Counted from the stretch's first letter, positions 1-9,268 are shown. The stretch is 64,000 bases of DNA from Pseudoalteromonas sp. Z1A8 (GCF_011378855.1 NZ_WTLB01000021.1:1-64000), one strand, 5' to 3'. Notes: generated by a model not told the origin, from the sequence alone. A program made the numbers and translations.

Positions 1-41
1 AAAACGGCCCAAAAGTAGGACCGTTCGAATTTCAAAAACTC

Positions 42-85
42 GGTACACCATTAAGTCAAAACATGCTTAACTGAATGGTGTTACC
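42..85 (-). terminator. Imperfect hairpin downstream of the M16 peptidase gene
   Basis: An 11-bp stem (GGTA+CACCATT against AATGGTG+TACC, one bulged base) lies just past the stop codon of the M16 peptidase gene. On the minus strand it is followed after six bases by a run of five T. It may be the terminator of that gene, but the gap before the T run makes it weak. Confidence 0.35.
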
Positions 86-129
86 AATATATGGGGCATT
101 TTAATTATCTTATATAACTATTTAAACCT

Positions 130-3012
130 TCATTGAAATACTTTATCGACTTTCATTACTTCAATATTTTTTGCAGGAATTGCTAATTTATAATCAGCAA
201 TTACTTTATCCTCAGCAACTAGCTCAGCTGGTTTATCGGTGTTGTAAACCATTGGCGATGTTTGCTGCGATGCTAAACGTTTTTGCATATCAGCGCCGTC
301 TGCGGTTATAAACACATATCGAACGTTCTCTGTTTGTAGGTTTTCTTTAATAACGCGATTAACATCAGCAAGCGTTAGCGTTTTAAGTTTGTTAGTGACG
401 TAACTTACAAAGCTATCTGTGTTGTAAAATTCGCTATCAAGTGCGTAACCTAATTGGCGATTTTGACTTGCAACCATTTGCGGCACAAAGTTAATTAAAA
501 AGTTACGCGTTGCTTCAAAGTCATCTTCGCTCATACCATTTTTAATTAGCTTATCTAGCTCAAATAAGGCTGTACGTGTTGCAAAGTGCGCATCGTTATT
601 AGAGCGAAGTGGGCGTAACCACACCTGAAAAATTTGCTCAGAGCGCCCTAGGTTTGCATCAGGCTTGGTTTGAAACATACCACGTGGAAAATACTCAATG
701 TATGCGTAATCGCCATAGTTCATGCCGCGAGTTTCACGAATACGCTCATACAAAAAGCTGTTAGAACTACGGTGCTCACCAAAGTACGAACGCACAAGCC
801 AAAGGGCTGTCCAGTCTTCGCTGCTTCTTATTGTATCAATAGGAAAACCAAACGATACCGCAGTCGATTGCGCCGATTTTTCTACGATAGTTGCATGATG
901 ACCTTTAAGCACTGGCGCATCAGGAATACTTAAGCGGCTTTGCTCACCTTTTGGTAGCGTTGCAAAATCGCTCATCATTTTAGCTTTAAGTTTTACAGGC
1001 ACAGCCCCAATTAAGCCAACCGTGAGTTTAGATTGCGTAAGCTCGCTGTTATAAAATGCTTTAACATCATCCAGCGTCAACGCTTCTAAATCAGAAATAT
1101 CACCGTAGTTGTAGCTTTCGTAAGGGTGATTTTTGTAAAGCGCGCTGTATAGCACTTCTTTACCTAGCTCTTCATCATTAGATGCTTTTAAGCCAGACTT
1201 AATACCGTCGATCATTTCTTTTTTAAGGCGTTTAAAGTCATCATCTCTAAAGCCTGGGTTTAGTAATTGATCGCTCACAAGTGCATACCACTGCGCCGCG
1301 TTATCTTTATGAATACGCCCTTGGAACGACAGCATTTCTTTATCTATTTGATAACCAAAACTACCCGCAAGCGGATAAAGTGCTTTTTGAATATCTTTAT
1401 AGCTTGTCGCCTGCGAACCACCTTGTGCAAGCATAGCCGCAGTGAGTGCAGCAACGCCTTTTTTACCTTGAGGGTCGGCAGCCGCACCGGTATTGAATAA
1501 AAAGTTAACATCAATTAATGGCGAGCTATTCGTTTTATCAAGTACTTTAAACACAGGTGCCGCTGGTGCTTGTTCAAGCTTTGCAGTAAGCGCATTTAAA
1601 TCAACTTCTTGCTCAAACCCTGGGGCTTTATCAAGTGCCGACATCGTTAATGTGGTACGTGCGTTATCGGTAAAGTATTTATTAGCAACGGCTTTAATAT
1701 CTGCGCTGGTAATGTTATCAGCCGATTTATAAAGCTGGTTTATAACCTCAGGATCGCGCTCAAAATGCATGTAGCTTGCAAGGGTTGATGCAATCGCTTG
1801 CGACGAATCAAGGCCATTAATAAAGCTGTATTTAAGGTTTGATTTTAAATCACTCAGCTTTTGCTCATCAACAAGCTCTGTGCGTGCTTTTGCATAAGTG
1901 CGGTTAATGGCATCGCGCGCAGTGGCTAAATCGTCTGCGTTTTCTACTTTAACAAATACGTGTAATAAACCCGGATCTTTAGTCTCTGGGTTATAGGTAA
2001 ACATTTGGCTGGCAATTTGTTTGTCGACCACTAGCTCTTGATATAAATCTGAATTATTTGAAAAATAAAGCTGTGAGATTAAATCAAGTGCTGCCCTGTC
2101 TTTTTTAGCAGGCTCCCACGCAGCGCCTTTGTACGATACAAGCAACCAATGCCCTGGTAGCGCTTCATCTTGCTGGTGCAAATATTTTGGTGCTTGTTGC
2201 ACAGGCTCTGCTTTAATGTCAGCAACGTAGTTACCTTTTTTCCAGCTGCCCCAATGCTTTTTAACCATAGCCATTGTTTCTTCTGGCTCTACATCGCCCA
2301 CAATTACAATCGATACATACTCAGGCTTATAAAATTTAGCAAAAAACTCTTTACCGTACGCCATTTGATCGGGCATCGCTTCTATGTCTTTAAAAAAGCC
2401 CATAGTGGTGTGTTTATACGTGTGCTTATCAAACGCTTCTTCGCGTACAGCGCTTAATAATTTACGAACTGGGCTCGCGTTGTTTTTTAAGTACTCACCT
2501 TTTACCGTTTGTGCTTCGGTTCTAAATTGCTCTTCGGTGTAGGTTAAGTTTTGAAAAATATCAGCTTCAAGCTCAAGTACTTTATCAAGATGCTGCTTTG
2601 AAAAGTTTAAATGGTAGTTGGTGTAATCGTTTGTTGTATACGCGCGGTTATCAACCCCTGAATTTTTTAATATGTCTGAATACACATCTTCAGGGTATTT
2701 TTGTGAGCCTTTAAACATCATGTGTTCAAAAAAGTGAGCAAAACCTGTTTTGCCCTCTTCAACTTCGTTACGCGATCCAACCGATACCGGAATTTGCAGC
2801 GACACGACATCGGGGTAATCGGTTTTAACAACCATTACGCGTAAGCCGTTTTCTAGTTCTTCAATTAAGTAATCTTGTGAAAAAACACGATCATCAGCTT
2901 TATTTACTTGTTCTTGTTGTGCTGTTGTTTGCGTGCTTTGGTTTTGCTGCATTGCGCAACCGGTTAACGCCAGCGATACCGCTAAGCTGGTTGCTAATAA
3001 TTTAAATTTCAT
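130..3012 (-). CDS. M16 family zinc metallopeptidase, lipoprotein (pitrilysin/insulinase-like)
   Basis: A 960-aa envelope peptidase predicted to degrade peptides with a zinc-bound water. The N-terminus is a lipoprotein signal with lipobox LTGC (Cys19). The inverted zinc motif HFFEH is at residues 93-97 in the first M16 domain, with the downstream Glu expected about 75 residues later in the EEFDKH/TYKH area. A second, probably non-catalytic M16 repeat occupies the C-terminal half (about 500-930), as is usual for two-domain M16 clamshell proteases. An AAGGGA ribosome site precedes the ATG by a few bases. The gene stands alone, divergent from the MTHFR-domain gene. Family assignment is secure; the natural substrate is unknown. 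Confidence 0.93.
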   Translation of the reverse strand: MKFKLLATSLAVSLALTGCAMQQNQSTQTTAQQEQVNKADDRVFSQDYLIEELENGLRVMVVKTDYPDVVSLQIPVSVGSRNEVEEGKTGFAHFFEHMMFKGSQKYPEDVYSDILKNSGVDNRAYTTNDYTNYHLNFSKQHLDKVLELEADIFQNLTYTEEQFRTEAQTVKGEYLKNNASPVRKLLSAVREEAFDKHTYKHTTMGFFKDIEAMPDQMAYGKEFFAKFYKPEYVSIVIVGDVEPEETMAMVKKHWGSWKKGNYVADIKAEPVQQAPKYLHQQDEALPGHWLLVSYKGAAWEPAKKDRAALDLISQLYFSNNSDLYQELVVDKQIASQMFTYNPETKDPGLLHVFVKVENADDLATARDAINRTYAKARTELVDEQKLSDLKSNLKYSFINGLDSSQAIASTLASYMHFERDPEVINQLYKSADNITSADIKAVANKYFTDNARTTLTMSALDKAPGFEQEVDLNALTAKLEQAPAAPVFKVLDKTNSSPLIDVNFLFNTGAAADPQGKKGVAALTAAMLAQGGSQATSYKDIQKALYPLAGSFGYQIDKEMLSFQGRIHKDNAAQWYALVSDQLLNPGFRDDDFKRLKKEMIDGIKSGLKASNDEELGKEVLYSALYKNHPYESYNYGDISDLEALTLDDVKAFYNSELTQSKLTVGLIGAVPVKLKAKMMSDFATLPKGEQSRLSIPDAPVLKGHHATIVEKSAQSTAVSFGFPIDTIRSSEDWTALWLVRSYFGEHRSSNSFLYERIRETRGMNYGDYAYIEYFPRGMFQTKPDANLGRSEQIFQVWLRPLRSNNDAHFATRTALFELDKLIKNGMSEDDFEATRNFLINFVPQMVASQNRQLGYALDSEFYNTDSFVSYVTNKLKTLTLADVNRVIKENLQTENVRYVFITADGADMQKRLASQQTSPMVYNTDKPAELVAEDKVIADYKLAIPAKNIEVMKVDKVFQ

Positions 3013-3211
3013 TGTTGTCCCTTTTTAAATTGAGCAAATTTATTGTTAGATTTAACACTAACTCACCCTCGATTATGCCCCAAAGCCAATAAATATAAGA
3101 GTCCCAAGGGAATTTATTATGTAAACAACTGTGTCAATTATAAGTAATGGGAACATGCACTATGAATAAACATCATGTTAGTTGAAAAACTTTCATTAAA
3201 TAAATCTATCT

Positions 3212-3219
3212 AGACGTCT
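3212..3219 (+). promoter_or_regulatory. MetJ-box core (AGACGTCT)
   Basis: A perfect copy of the MetJ half-operator consensus AGACGTCT lies 52 bp before the start of the MTHFR-domain gene. The flanking 8-mers (ATCTATCT and AAATGGCT) match the consensus at 4 and 5 of 8 positions, as expected of a tandem met-box array. MetJ with S-adenosylmethionine represses methionine-pathway genes, which fits a gene of folate C1 metabolism. Binding itself is inferred. Confidence 0.7.
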
Positions 3220-3271
3220 AAATGGCTGCTATATTAAATCCATCAACACGCACTTGGCTGGAATGAGGATT

Positions 3272-4228
3272 ATGGCTTTATCATTAAAAGAGAAAATAGA
3301 GGACACTAAACAAGGTGTTTATCTTATTGGTACTACGCCGCCTAAAATTGGCACCGATAAAGCGCAATTAAAAACCATTGCAGAAAAGCTACTGGGTCGC
3401 TTACACGAAATTGAATACGATGGCGTAATAATTTACGACATTCAAGACGAAAGCAGCCGTACAAATCAAGATCGTCCATTTGCGTTTAAACAAACCGTTG
3501 ATCCGCGTGAATACAGCCATTTAATTCGTAATTTATCTGCACAAGATGTAATTACTTATAAAAGTGTGGCGCAGCGTGGCGTGGGTGAATTTAAAGATTG
3601 GTTAAGTGAAACTAAAAACGACTACGATTTACAAAATGTAGTTTTAGTAGGTAGCCCGTCATCGGTAGGCGATATCAAGTTAAGCCTGCCAGATGCATAT
3701 AAAGCATTGGCTGAGCACTCAGATGATTTCTTTTTAGGTGGCGTTACTATTGCTGAGCGCCATTCAAGCAAACGAAATGAGCACGAACGATTAATAGAAA
3801 AAACAGCACAAGGTTGTCAGTTTTTTATATCGCAAGCTGTTTACGACGCACAAGCGACTATAGAGTTAATCACTAGTTACGCGCGTACATGTAAAGCACA
3901 AGGTATTACACCACAACGTATTATATTAACGTTTACCCCGTGCGGCGGCGAAAAAACCTTAGACTTTATGAAGTGGTTGGGTATTTCAGTGCCAGAAGCT
4001 ACTAAATGGCGCATGCTTGATGCAGACAATACATTAAGCGAATCAGTGCGTATTTGCCGCGAAAACCTCGACTTAATACTTAAAAGCTGTGCGCATTTAG
4101 ATGTGCCGCTGGGATTAAATATTGAAAGCTTAACAAACCGTAAAGAAGAAATTGACGCGTCAATTAACTTATACCGTTTATTAAAAGCGACAATGGAATT
4201 AAATCTAGCTGAGAAGCTAATAGCTTAG
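3272..4228 (+). CDS. Methylenetetrahydrofolate reductase-domain protein
   Basis: About 318 aa, resembling the methylenetetrahydrofolate reductase TIM barrel that reduces 5,10-CH2-THF for methionine synthesis. Sequence support includes the IGTTPPKIG N-terminal strand where MetF has its FEFFPPK motif, a YDIQDESSR loop, and a long C-terminal barrel half. The catalytic Glu of MetF (Glu28 in E. coli, in the FEF strand) appears to be replaced here, so this is not a canonical MetF and may have a divergent reaction. The ATG at 3272 was chosen because GAGGA lies just upstream; ATG 3263 and TTG 3254 are in-frame alternatives. A MetJ-box core sits 52 bp upstream, and a strong terminator follows. Confidence 0.8.
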   Translation: MALSLKEKIEDTKQGVYLIGTTPPKIGTDKAQLKTIAEKLLGRLHEIEYDGVIIYDIQDESSRTNQDRPFAFKQTVDPREYSHLIRNLSAQDVITYKSVAQRGVGEFKDWLSETKNDYDLQNVVLVGSPSSVGDIKLSLPDAYKALAEHSDDFFLGGVTIAERHSSKRNEHERLIEKTAQGCQFFISQAVYDAQATIELITSYARTCKAQGITPQRIILTFTPCGGEKTLDFMKWLGISVPEATKWRMLDADNTLSESVRICRENLDLILKSCAHLDVPLGLNIESLTNRKEEIDASINLYRLLKATMELNLAEKLIA

Positions 4229-4255
4229 GGCTTAAACAAATTCACACCCTTCTTG

Positions 4256-4279
4256 GCAAGCCTAATGGCTTGCTTTTTT
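4256..4279 (+). terminator. Rho-independent terminator of the MTHFR-domain gene
   Basis: A perfect 7-bp stem (GCAAGCC/GGCTTGC) with a TAAT loop, followed by six T. It lies 28 bp after the stop codon. Confidence 0.85.
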
Positions 4280-4308
4280 ATGGGCAAAGATTAAGTGAAA
4301 TGCTTTTA

Positions 4309-5289
4309 TTATTGTGCTTTTTTAGCGAGCTTATACGCTTGTTTATTTTTATACATTGCGTGGTCTGCATCATTTAATAGCGCTTCAAAGGGCTGCTTTT
4401 GTTTATTAGTAAAACTATAACCAATACTAAGCGATAAATCGCAAACCTCTTCTTTGAGTAAGGCTTTTGAGTACTCAGAAGATATTTTATCCATGATGTA
4501 GTTAATCTTACTTTTATCGCTTACTTGCATTACTGCAACAAACTCATCGCCACCTAAACGCCCTACTATATCAGCATCTCTTAAATGCGTTTTTAGTGTA
4601 TCTGCCAATATAATTAAGGCTTTGTCGCCCACTTCATGTCCGCAAGTGTCGTTTAATTTTTTAAAGTCGTTTATATCAATAAACAAACAGCACACATCAA
4701 AACCTAAACGCAGTGCTAAATTAAGTTTTTGTTGGGCTAATAAGTTAAGTGCTCGGCGGTTATAAATATCAGTGAGTGAATCTAACATGGCTATTTCACG
4801 CATTTGCTCATAACTGTAAACAAGCGCTAAGTCGTCTTCAATCAAATCGCGTAGTTGCTCTATGAGTTCAAAGTATTCATCGGTGTAACTTGTTATTTTG
4901 GTGTCTTTTAAGCACAGCGTGCCAAACACCTCGCCTTCAGGCCAATGAATTGGCAAACCTAAGTAAGATTCAACACCGTCTTCAACGACTTCTGGTAGGG
5001 TGTTCCATGCATCGTTATTGCTTGCATCATTAACATATAAAATATTTTTAGTTTCAGCAACGTACCGACAAAAAAGAGGTGTTTGAGGGGGAAGGATAGG
5101 ATTGGTCTCAAAGCTAGAGCCGCCTTCGTTACTTCTAATAACAACGCGATAGCCTTTGCTTGTTGCCTGAACTATATAACCCGACGGGGCTGAAAAAAGC
5201 CCCGTTATAAGGTCGATTGTTTTTTGCCATTTATGCAAAGATATTTGGCCATCAATACCAGAGAATGCCCATTTATCAGTTTCAAACAT
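4309..5289 (-). CDS. GAF-GGDEF diguanylate cyclase
   Basis: A 326-aa cytosolic protein predicted to make cyclic di-GMP from two GTP. Residues about 25-155 look like a GAF sensor domain (YVNDAS and GLPI motifs), followed by a linker helix and the GGDEF domain at about 165-326. The active-site loop GGDEF is intact at 246-250. RDAD at 237-240, five residues before it, matches the RxxD inhibitory I-site, so product feedback is likely. There is no membrane segment. The gene is transcribed on the minus strand between the MTHFR-domain gene and rhlE, without an obvious operon partner. The GAF ligand cannot be told from sequence. Confidence 0.9.
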   Translation of the reverse strand: MFETDKWAFSGIDGQISLHKWQKTIDLITGLFSAPSGYIVQATSKGYRVVIRSNEGGSSFETNPILPPQTPLFCRYVAETKNILYVNDASNNDAWNTLPEVVEDGVESYLGLPIHWPEGEVFGTLCLKDTKITSYTDEYFELIEQLRDLIEDDLALVYSYEQMREIAMLDSLTDIYNRRALNLLAQQKLNLALRLGFDVCCLFIDINDFKKLNDTCGHEVGDKALIILADTLKTHLRDADIVGRLGGDEFVAVMQVSDKSKINYIMDKISSEYSKALLKEEVCDLSLSIGYSFTNKQKQPFEALLNDADHAMYKNKQAYKLAKKAQ

Positions 5290-5348
5290 TAACTTTACCT
5301 CGGCTTTTTAGTAGCTCCAGTATAGGCAAAAAAGTAAAGTAAAAGCTA

Positions 5349-6596
5349 TTATTTACGACGCCTACTTGGCTCTCTTTTGCCAGTGATGCGTTTTTTATCG
5401 CGATCTTTTCGCGACTTATTGGTGTTTTTACGATTATCTTTTGGCTTTTTATTAGGATCGGGCTCGTAACCTGCTAACCACTGCGGCGTTAAACGCGTAT
5501 CGAGTAGTACTTCAATTTCTTCTAGCAGCCATTGCTCATCAATACTTACCAGCGACATAGCAAGTCCTTGTTCGCCAGCACGACCTGTACGGCCAATACG
5601 GTGCACGTAATCCTCGGCAATGTACGGTAGTTCAAAGTTAATTACGTATCTAAGTGTAGAAATATCTAAACCACGCGCAGCTACATCGGTTGCAACAAGT
5701 ACGCGGGTAATACCTTCTTTGAAGTTTTGTAGTGCGCGGTCGCGCGCGCCTTGCGATTTGTCGCCATGGATTGATTCGGTTTTTAAACCGTCTTTACACA
5801 TTTCTTTAGCGAGTTGGTCGGCCATTTGTTTTGTGCGAGTAAAAATAAGCACTTGGCGCCAGTTTTTCATGCCAATCATGTGCGATACAAGTTCGCGTTT
5901 ACGATCCTCGTCTACCGAGTAAATAACTTGCTCTACTTCAACTGCGGCTGAGTTTCGTTTATCAACTTCAATTAGCTCTGGATTTTTAAGTAGCTTTTTA
6001 CTTAGCTCAAATACGCTGTCATCAAATGTCGCTGAAAATAGTAAAGTTTGGCGATCGCCTGGAATATGGCGCAATATACGTTTAATTTCATCAATAAAGC
6101 CCATATCAAGCATTCGGTCAGCTTCGTCAAATACAAGCGAATCAACACTTGAAAGTACCACACTGCCTTTTACAATATGATCGAGCAAACGACCTGGTGT
6201 TGCCACTATCACTTGGGCTGTTTTAAGCGCTTTTATTTGTGGGCCTATACTTGCTCCACCATAAGCTAAAGCGCCATTGATATTAGTGCCTTTTGCGTAC
6301 TTTTCAAAGCTAGCAAATACTTGCTGAGCAAGCTCTCGTGTTGGCGTTAAAATCACAACGCGGGCAAGGCCTTGCTCATCTTTTTTAGGGGTATTTAAAA
6401 GCTTATGTAAAAGCGGTAAAACAAACGCAGCAGTTTTACCCGTACCTGTTTGCGCGCTGCCCATTACATCACTTCCGGCTAAAATAGGCGGAATAGTTTT
6501 AATCTGAATTGCGGTAGGCGTAGTGTAATTATTTTGCTCAATCGCTGTTAATAATAACGGGTCGAGATTAAGTGATGAGAACGTAGTGGCAGACAT
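5349..6596 (-). CDS. rhlE: DEAD-box ATP-dependent RNA helicase, RhlE type
   Basis: A 415-aa ATP-dependent RNA helicase of the RhlE/SrmB class acting in ribosome assembly or RNA turnover. It shows the Q-motif region (residues about 4-35), Walker A AQTGTGKT at 48-55, PTRELA, DEAD at 157-160, SAT, and the C-terminal RecA-like lobe with ARGLDI and HRIGRTGR. The last 30 residues are a strongly basic Lys/Arg/Asn tail typical of RhlE proteins, useful for RNA contact. The assignment to RhlE rather than another DEAD subfamily rests on overall layout and tail. Confidence 0.93.
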   Translation of the reverse strand: MSATTFSSLNLDPLLLTAIEQNNYTTPTAIQIKTIPPILAGSDVMGSAQTGTGKTAAFVLPLLHKLLNTPKKDEQGLARVVILTPTRELAQQVFASFEKYAKGTNINGALAYGGASIGPQIKALKTAQVIVATPGRLLDHIVKGSVVLSSVDSLVFDEADRMLDMGFIDEIKRILRHIPGDRQTLLFSATFDDSVFELSKKLLKNPELIEVDKRNSAAVEVEQVIYSVDEDRKRELVSHMIGMKNWRQVLIFTRTKQMADQLAKEMCKDGLKTESIHGDKSQGARDRALQNFKEGITRVLVATDVAARGLDISTLRYVINFELPYIAEDYVHRIGRTGRAGEQGLAMSLVSIDEQWLLEEIEVLLDTRLTPQWLAGYEPDPNKKPKDNRKNTNKSRKDRDKKRITGKREPSRRRK

Positions 6597-6714
6597 AGGC
6601 TTAGCTTTAAAATAACAAAGAGCGCTATTGTACGCATATTATTGTACTGCGTAAATTAACCAATCCAGAAAAGTATCCAATCCCTCGGCTAATCTAGCTG
6701 TACTCTTAAAACCA

Positions 6715-6757
6715 ATAAAAAAGGCGCTAAATAACAACGTATTTAGCGCCTTTTTAT
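6715..6757 (-). terminator. Terminator between the DUF3581 gene and rhlE
   Basis: A perfect 11-bp stem (GGCGCTAAATA/TATTTAGCGCC) with a 6-base loop and T runs on both strands. On the minus strand it ends transcription from the DUF3581 gene before rhlE, so these two genes are probably separate units. Confidence 0.88.
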
Positions 6758-6771
6758 AATTTTATATAGCT

Positions 6772-7473
6772 TTAAGCGGGTTTTAACGTCGCTTTACGTT
6801 CGTTGTAAAACGCGATTAAATCGTCAACTGTTGCTTGGCAGTATTCACGAATACCCGAAACCACCATGTGCTTTTCACCACTACCCACTTTAACGCCGTT
6901 TTCTAACAGGTTAAAACGTAGTGTGATTTTTCCACGCTTACCGGCGTACTCAAAACTAGGCTCTGCAAACTCAAGTTCTGGTGCTGTAATATCAAGATTA
7001 TCAAGGTTGATAAGCATTGATTCGTAAATAATCATTGGGCGAGCAGGGTTTATCATTACCTCTTGCTTGCCCATTAATGGAATAATTACATGCGGAAAAG
7101 TAGTACCAGAAAACTCAACATAATTTTTTATAAGACTATTAGTTAGTGCTGGGCATTGGCTGGTTTTACCGCTGCGCTTTACCTTTAAAATAACTTTTTC
7201 GCCATTGGTTACATCAAACTCATCAGCCCCTTCAGGGAAGTTAAGTTTGGTGTTTTCATCAACCATACCGGCAAAAGTAAATTCCATTTGTTCACTAATA
7301 CCGTAGCGGTCTAGTACCAATGAAAAAAGTAAGTCTCCTGGCGCGCAAAACTTTTTGGCATCTTTGTCATGAAGTGGATTAAAATCGTCAGCAACGCATT
7401 TAGCGAATCGACAACCCTGCTCACGAGAGATAGAAACATAATCAGCATGCTGCTGAAAAAAAGGACTTAACAT
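6772..7473 (-). CDS. DUF3581 family protein (hotdog-like)
   Basis: A 233-aa soluble protein matching my recollection of the DUF3581 family, which is restricted mainly to marine Gammaproteobacteria. Characteristic features are the N-terminal segment with ADDFNPLHDKDAKKF, resembling the DxNPLH signature of MaoC/FabZ-like hotdog hydratases, and a duplicated beta-rich second half. This suggests an acyl-thioester-binding fold, but no enzyme activity is established. There is no signal peptide. It is monocistronic, bounded by the strong terminator downstream. Confidence 0.8.
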   Translation of the reverse strand: MLSPFFQQHADYVSISREQGCRFAKCVADDFNPLHDKDAKKFCAPGDLLFSLVLDRYGISEQMEFTFAGMVDENTKLNFPEGADEFDVTNGEKVILKVKRSGKTSQCPALTNSLIKNYVEFSGTTFPHVIIPLMGKQEVMINPARPMIIYESMLINLDNLDITAPELEFAEPSFEYAGKRGKITLRFNLLENGVKVGSGEKHMVVSGIREYCQATVDDLIAFYNERKATLKPA

Positions 7474-7585
7474 AGTTTGTTCACTGCTTAAACTGCTTAT
7501 AACCTATCTATATTACCAGAAAAAAAATACTGAGAGGTCGAATCTGTTAGATTAGTTGCTAAATAAAACAGAGCAATAAAAAACA

Positions 7586-8455
7586 ATGACCTTTTATTTA
7601 TTAGCGCTATCAATTATATGTGTTTTTCCGTATTGCAAAATATCAATAATGCGACAACCCCTTTGGCACTACTTACTAGCTTTAGGTGTTGTGAGTGCAT
7701 ATTTTCAAGGTTATATAAATTTATATGCTCTGCTGTTCACTGGGCTTTACGTTGTTTTATACTACTGTGTGCTAAATACAAAGCAGGCAATAATACGCGC
7801 TACTTTAAGTACTGTGTTTATAGTTTCCTCATTAGCATTGGCACTTCATTGGGTACCTGGTTTTAATAACCTCCCCATTGTTATAAACGAGCGTATTACA
7901 AGCGATGCGATTGCTTTTACCCTTTATGCTAATTTTGATAAAGCTATGGCGGGTTTATTTCTTTGTGCTTACTTTTATTCGAATAAAAAAACTTTAAAAG
8001 CAGACTCTAATAAAGTGGGCCCATTAAACGTTAAACAACCCAGTTTAATAATTATTGCTACTGTTTTAGCTGCGCTCACTGCGGCTTTAATGCTTGGGCT
8101 TGTGAGCTTTAATCCTAAAGTTCCTGACTTTTGGTTAACCTTTATTGCTATTAATCTTTTATTTACCTGTGTAGCTGAGGAGGCTTTATTTAGAGGTTTA
8201 TTACAAACCAAGCTTAGCCAAATTATTACATCAACTCGCTTAGCAATACTTGCTCCTGTAATTACTGCAGGTCTTTTTGCTTTGGCACATTTTGCTGGAG
8301 GAATTAACTATGTATTGGTTTCATTTATTGCAGGCCTAGGATATGGCTATGTTTTTTATAAAACGCAGCGCTTAGAGTGGGCTATTTTATGCCATTGGTT
8401 AGTTAATATTTGCCACTTCTTTTTGTTTACTTACCCTATGCTCAATAAAATCTAA
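7586..8455 (+). CDS. CPBP family intramembrane glutamic endopeptidase
   Basis: A 289-aa polytopic inner-membrane protein of the CPBP (Abi/CAAX protease-like) family. The catalytic motif EEALFRG is at residues 198-204 (Glu198-Glu199 and Arg203), the second motif FALAHFAGG supplies His235, and HWLVN near the C-terminus supplies His270. About eight hydrophobic helices are visible. Relatives cleave prenylated or other membrane peptides; the substrate here is unknown. No good ribosome site precedes the ATG at 7586, and the in-frame ATG at 7649 is a possible alternative start. Confidence 0.87.
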   Translation: MTFYLLALSIICVFPYCKISIMRQPLWHYLLALGVVSAYFQGYINLYALLFTGLYVVLYYCVLNTKQAIIRATLSTVFIVSSLALALHWVPGFNNLPIVINERITSDAIAFTLYANFDKAMAGLFLCAYFYSNKKTLKADSNKVGPLNVKQPSLIIIATVLAALTAALMLGLVSFNPKVPDFWLTFIAINLLFTCVAEEALFRGLLQTKLSQIITSTRLAILAPVITAGLFALAHFAGGINYVLVSFIAGLGYGYVFYKTQRLEWAILCHWLVNICHFFLFTYPMLNKI

Positions 8456-8559
8456 ATACATTTACAAATGCTAACAATTTACCCGTTAGCAAACATTGCC
8501 TGCATTTGATTTTGTTAGTAATTTACTATTTCAAATAATAAATTAAGGGACTAATAAAT

Positions 8560-8952
8560 ATGCTACGTTTTATAATGGCAATAACAGTGCTCGCCACAAT
8601 AACTGGTTGTTCAGGAATGACTTATCATACAGATATAGACAACGACGTTTTATCTCAAGAAATTGGCACCTACGTTAATAAAAGAGATTTGCAGCAATTT
8701 TATAGCGACCAAGAAGCACACGAAAGTGGCGCAACACTCTTAGGGCGAATAGAAGGTGAAAGCTGCGATGGCGATGGTAGAGGTAACAACAATGTAAGCT
8801 ACAATCGCTCTAAATCAAATGCGATTGATTTACTTAAAGCTGATGCCATGCGCAGAGGCGGGAATGCTTTTACTATTAACTCTTGTAGTGAAACGTCTGT
8901 ATCGTATTGCGACCTATCTGTTTTATGCACCGGACAGGCCTACGACTATTAA
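8560..8952 (+). CDS. RcsF-like outer-membrane lipoprotein
   Basis: A 130-aa lipoprotein (lipobox ITGC, Cys17). The C-terminal half resembles RcsF, the outer-membrane stress sensor of the enterobacterial Rcs phosphorelay: LGRIEGESC aligns with LGEVSGDSC, and the block with NSC, SYC and VLC matches the spacing of RcsF Cys109, Cys118 and Cys124. The four mature-domain cysteines here are 69, 109, 117 and 123, so the two non-consecutive disulfides of RcsF could form. No rcsCDB genes are nearby, and the Rcs relay is not typical of Alteromonadales, so the partner is unknown. An AAGGGA site precedes the ATG. Confidence 0.75.
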   Translation: MLRFIMAITVLATITGCSGMTYHTDIDNDVLSQEIGTYVNKRDLQQFYSDQEAHESGATLLGRIEGESCDGDGRGNNNVSYNRSKSNAIDLLKADAMRRGGNAFTINSCSETSVSYCDLSVLCTGQAYDY

Positions 8953-8968
8953 TAAGTAAAAGTGCAAA

Positions 8969-9268
8969 TTATATATTAAGCGCAAAGCTCAGTAGTACAC
9001 GCTTTCCAGACTCGATTTTAGATACGCTGTGTTCGTACTTATCGGGTCTAAACAAATACACGCGATTAAATAAATTTATAATGCATTTTGAGCATTTAAA
9101 TACCCCACCCGCTTTAGGTTTTTCTAATACAAAGTTGAGCTTGTAATAGCGCCCTTGCTGCACAGGGTCAATATGATTCATTACGCTGTGATTAGTTGGG
9201 TAAGTAACAAGGTTTATCGAAAATGTATTACTGCTAAAAATAGCTTTGTTTTTAACGGTTGCAATCAT
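8969..9268 (-). CDS. Small 2OG-Fe(II) oxygenase-like protein
   Basis: Only 99 aa, but it retains the core iron and 2-oxoglutarate ligands of the 2OG-Fe(II) dioxygenase fold in order: HxD at His32/Asp34, distal His80 in DKYEHSVS, and Arg90 in GKRVLLSF. The strand KLNFVLEKP-GG is typical of the jelly-roll core. It is about half the size of standard prolyl-hydroxylase-type enzymes and lacks the N-terminal helices. It is convergent with the RcsF-like gene, 16 bp from its end. The substrate is unknown. Conservation of all ligands argues for a real gene rather than a remnant. Confidence 0.62.
   Translation of the reverse strand: MIATVKNKAIFSSNTFSINLVTYPTNHSVMNHIDPVQQGRYYKLNFVLEKPKAGGVFKCSKCIINLFNRVYLFRPDKYEHSVSKIESGKRVLLSFALNI

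Noticed and set aside
4959..5144. Additional genes on other frames inside large CDSs (example shown)
   Set aside because: Such frames lie wholly inside well-supported genes, lack translation signals and have no recognisable protein features.
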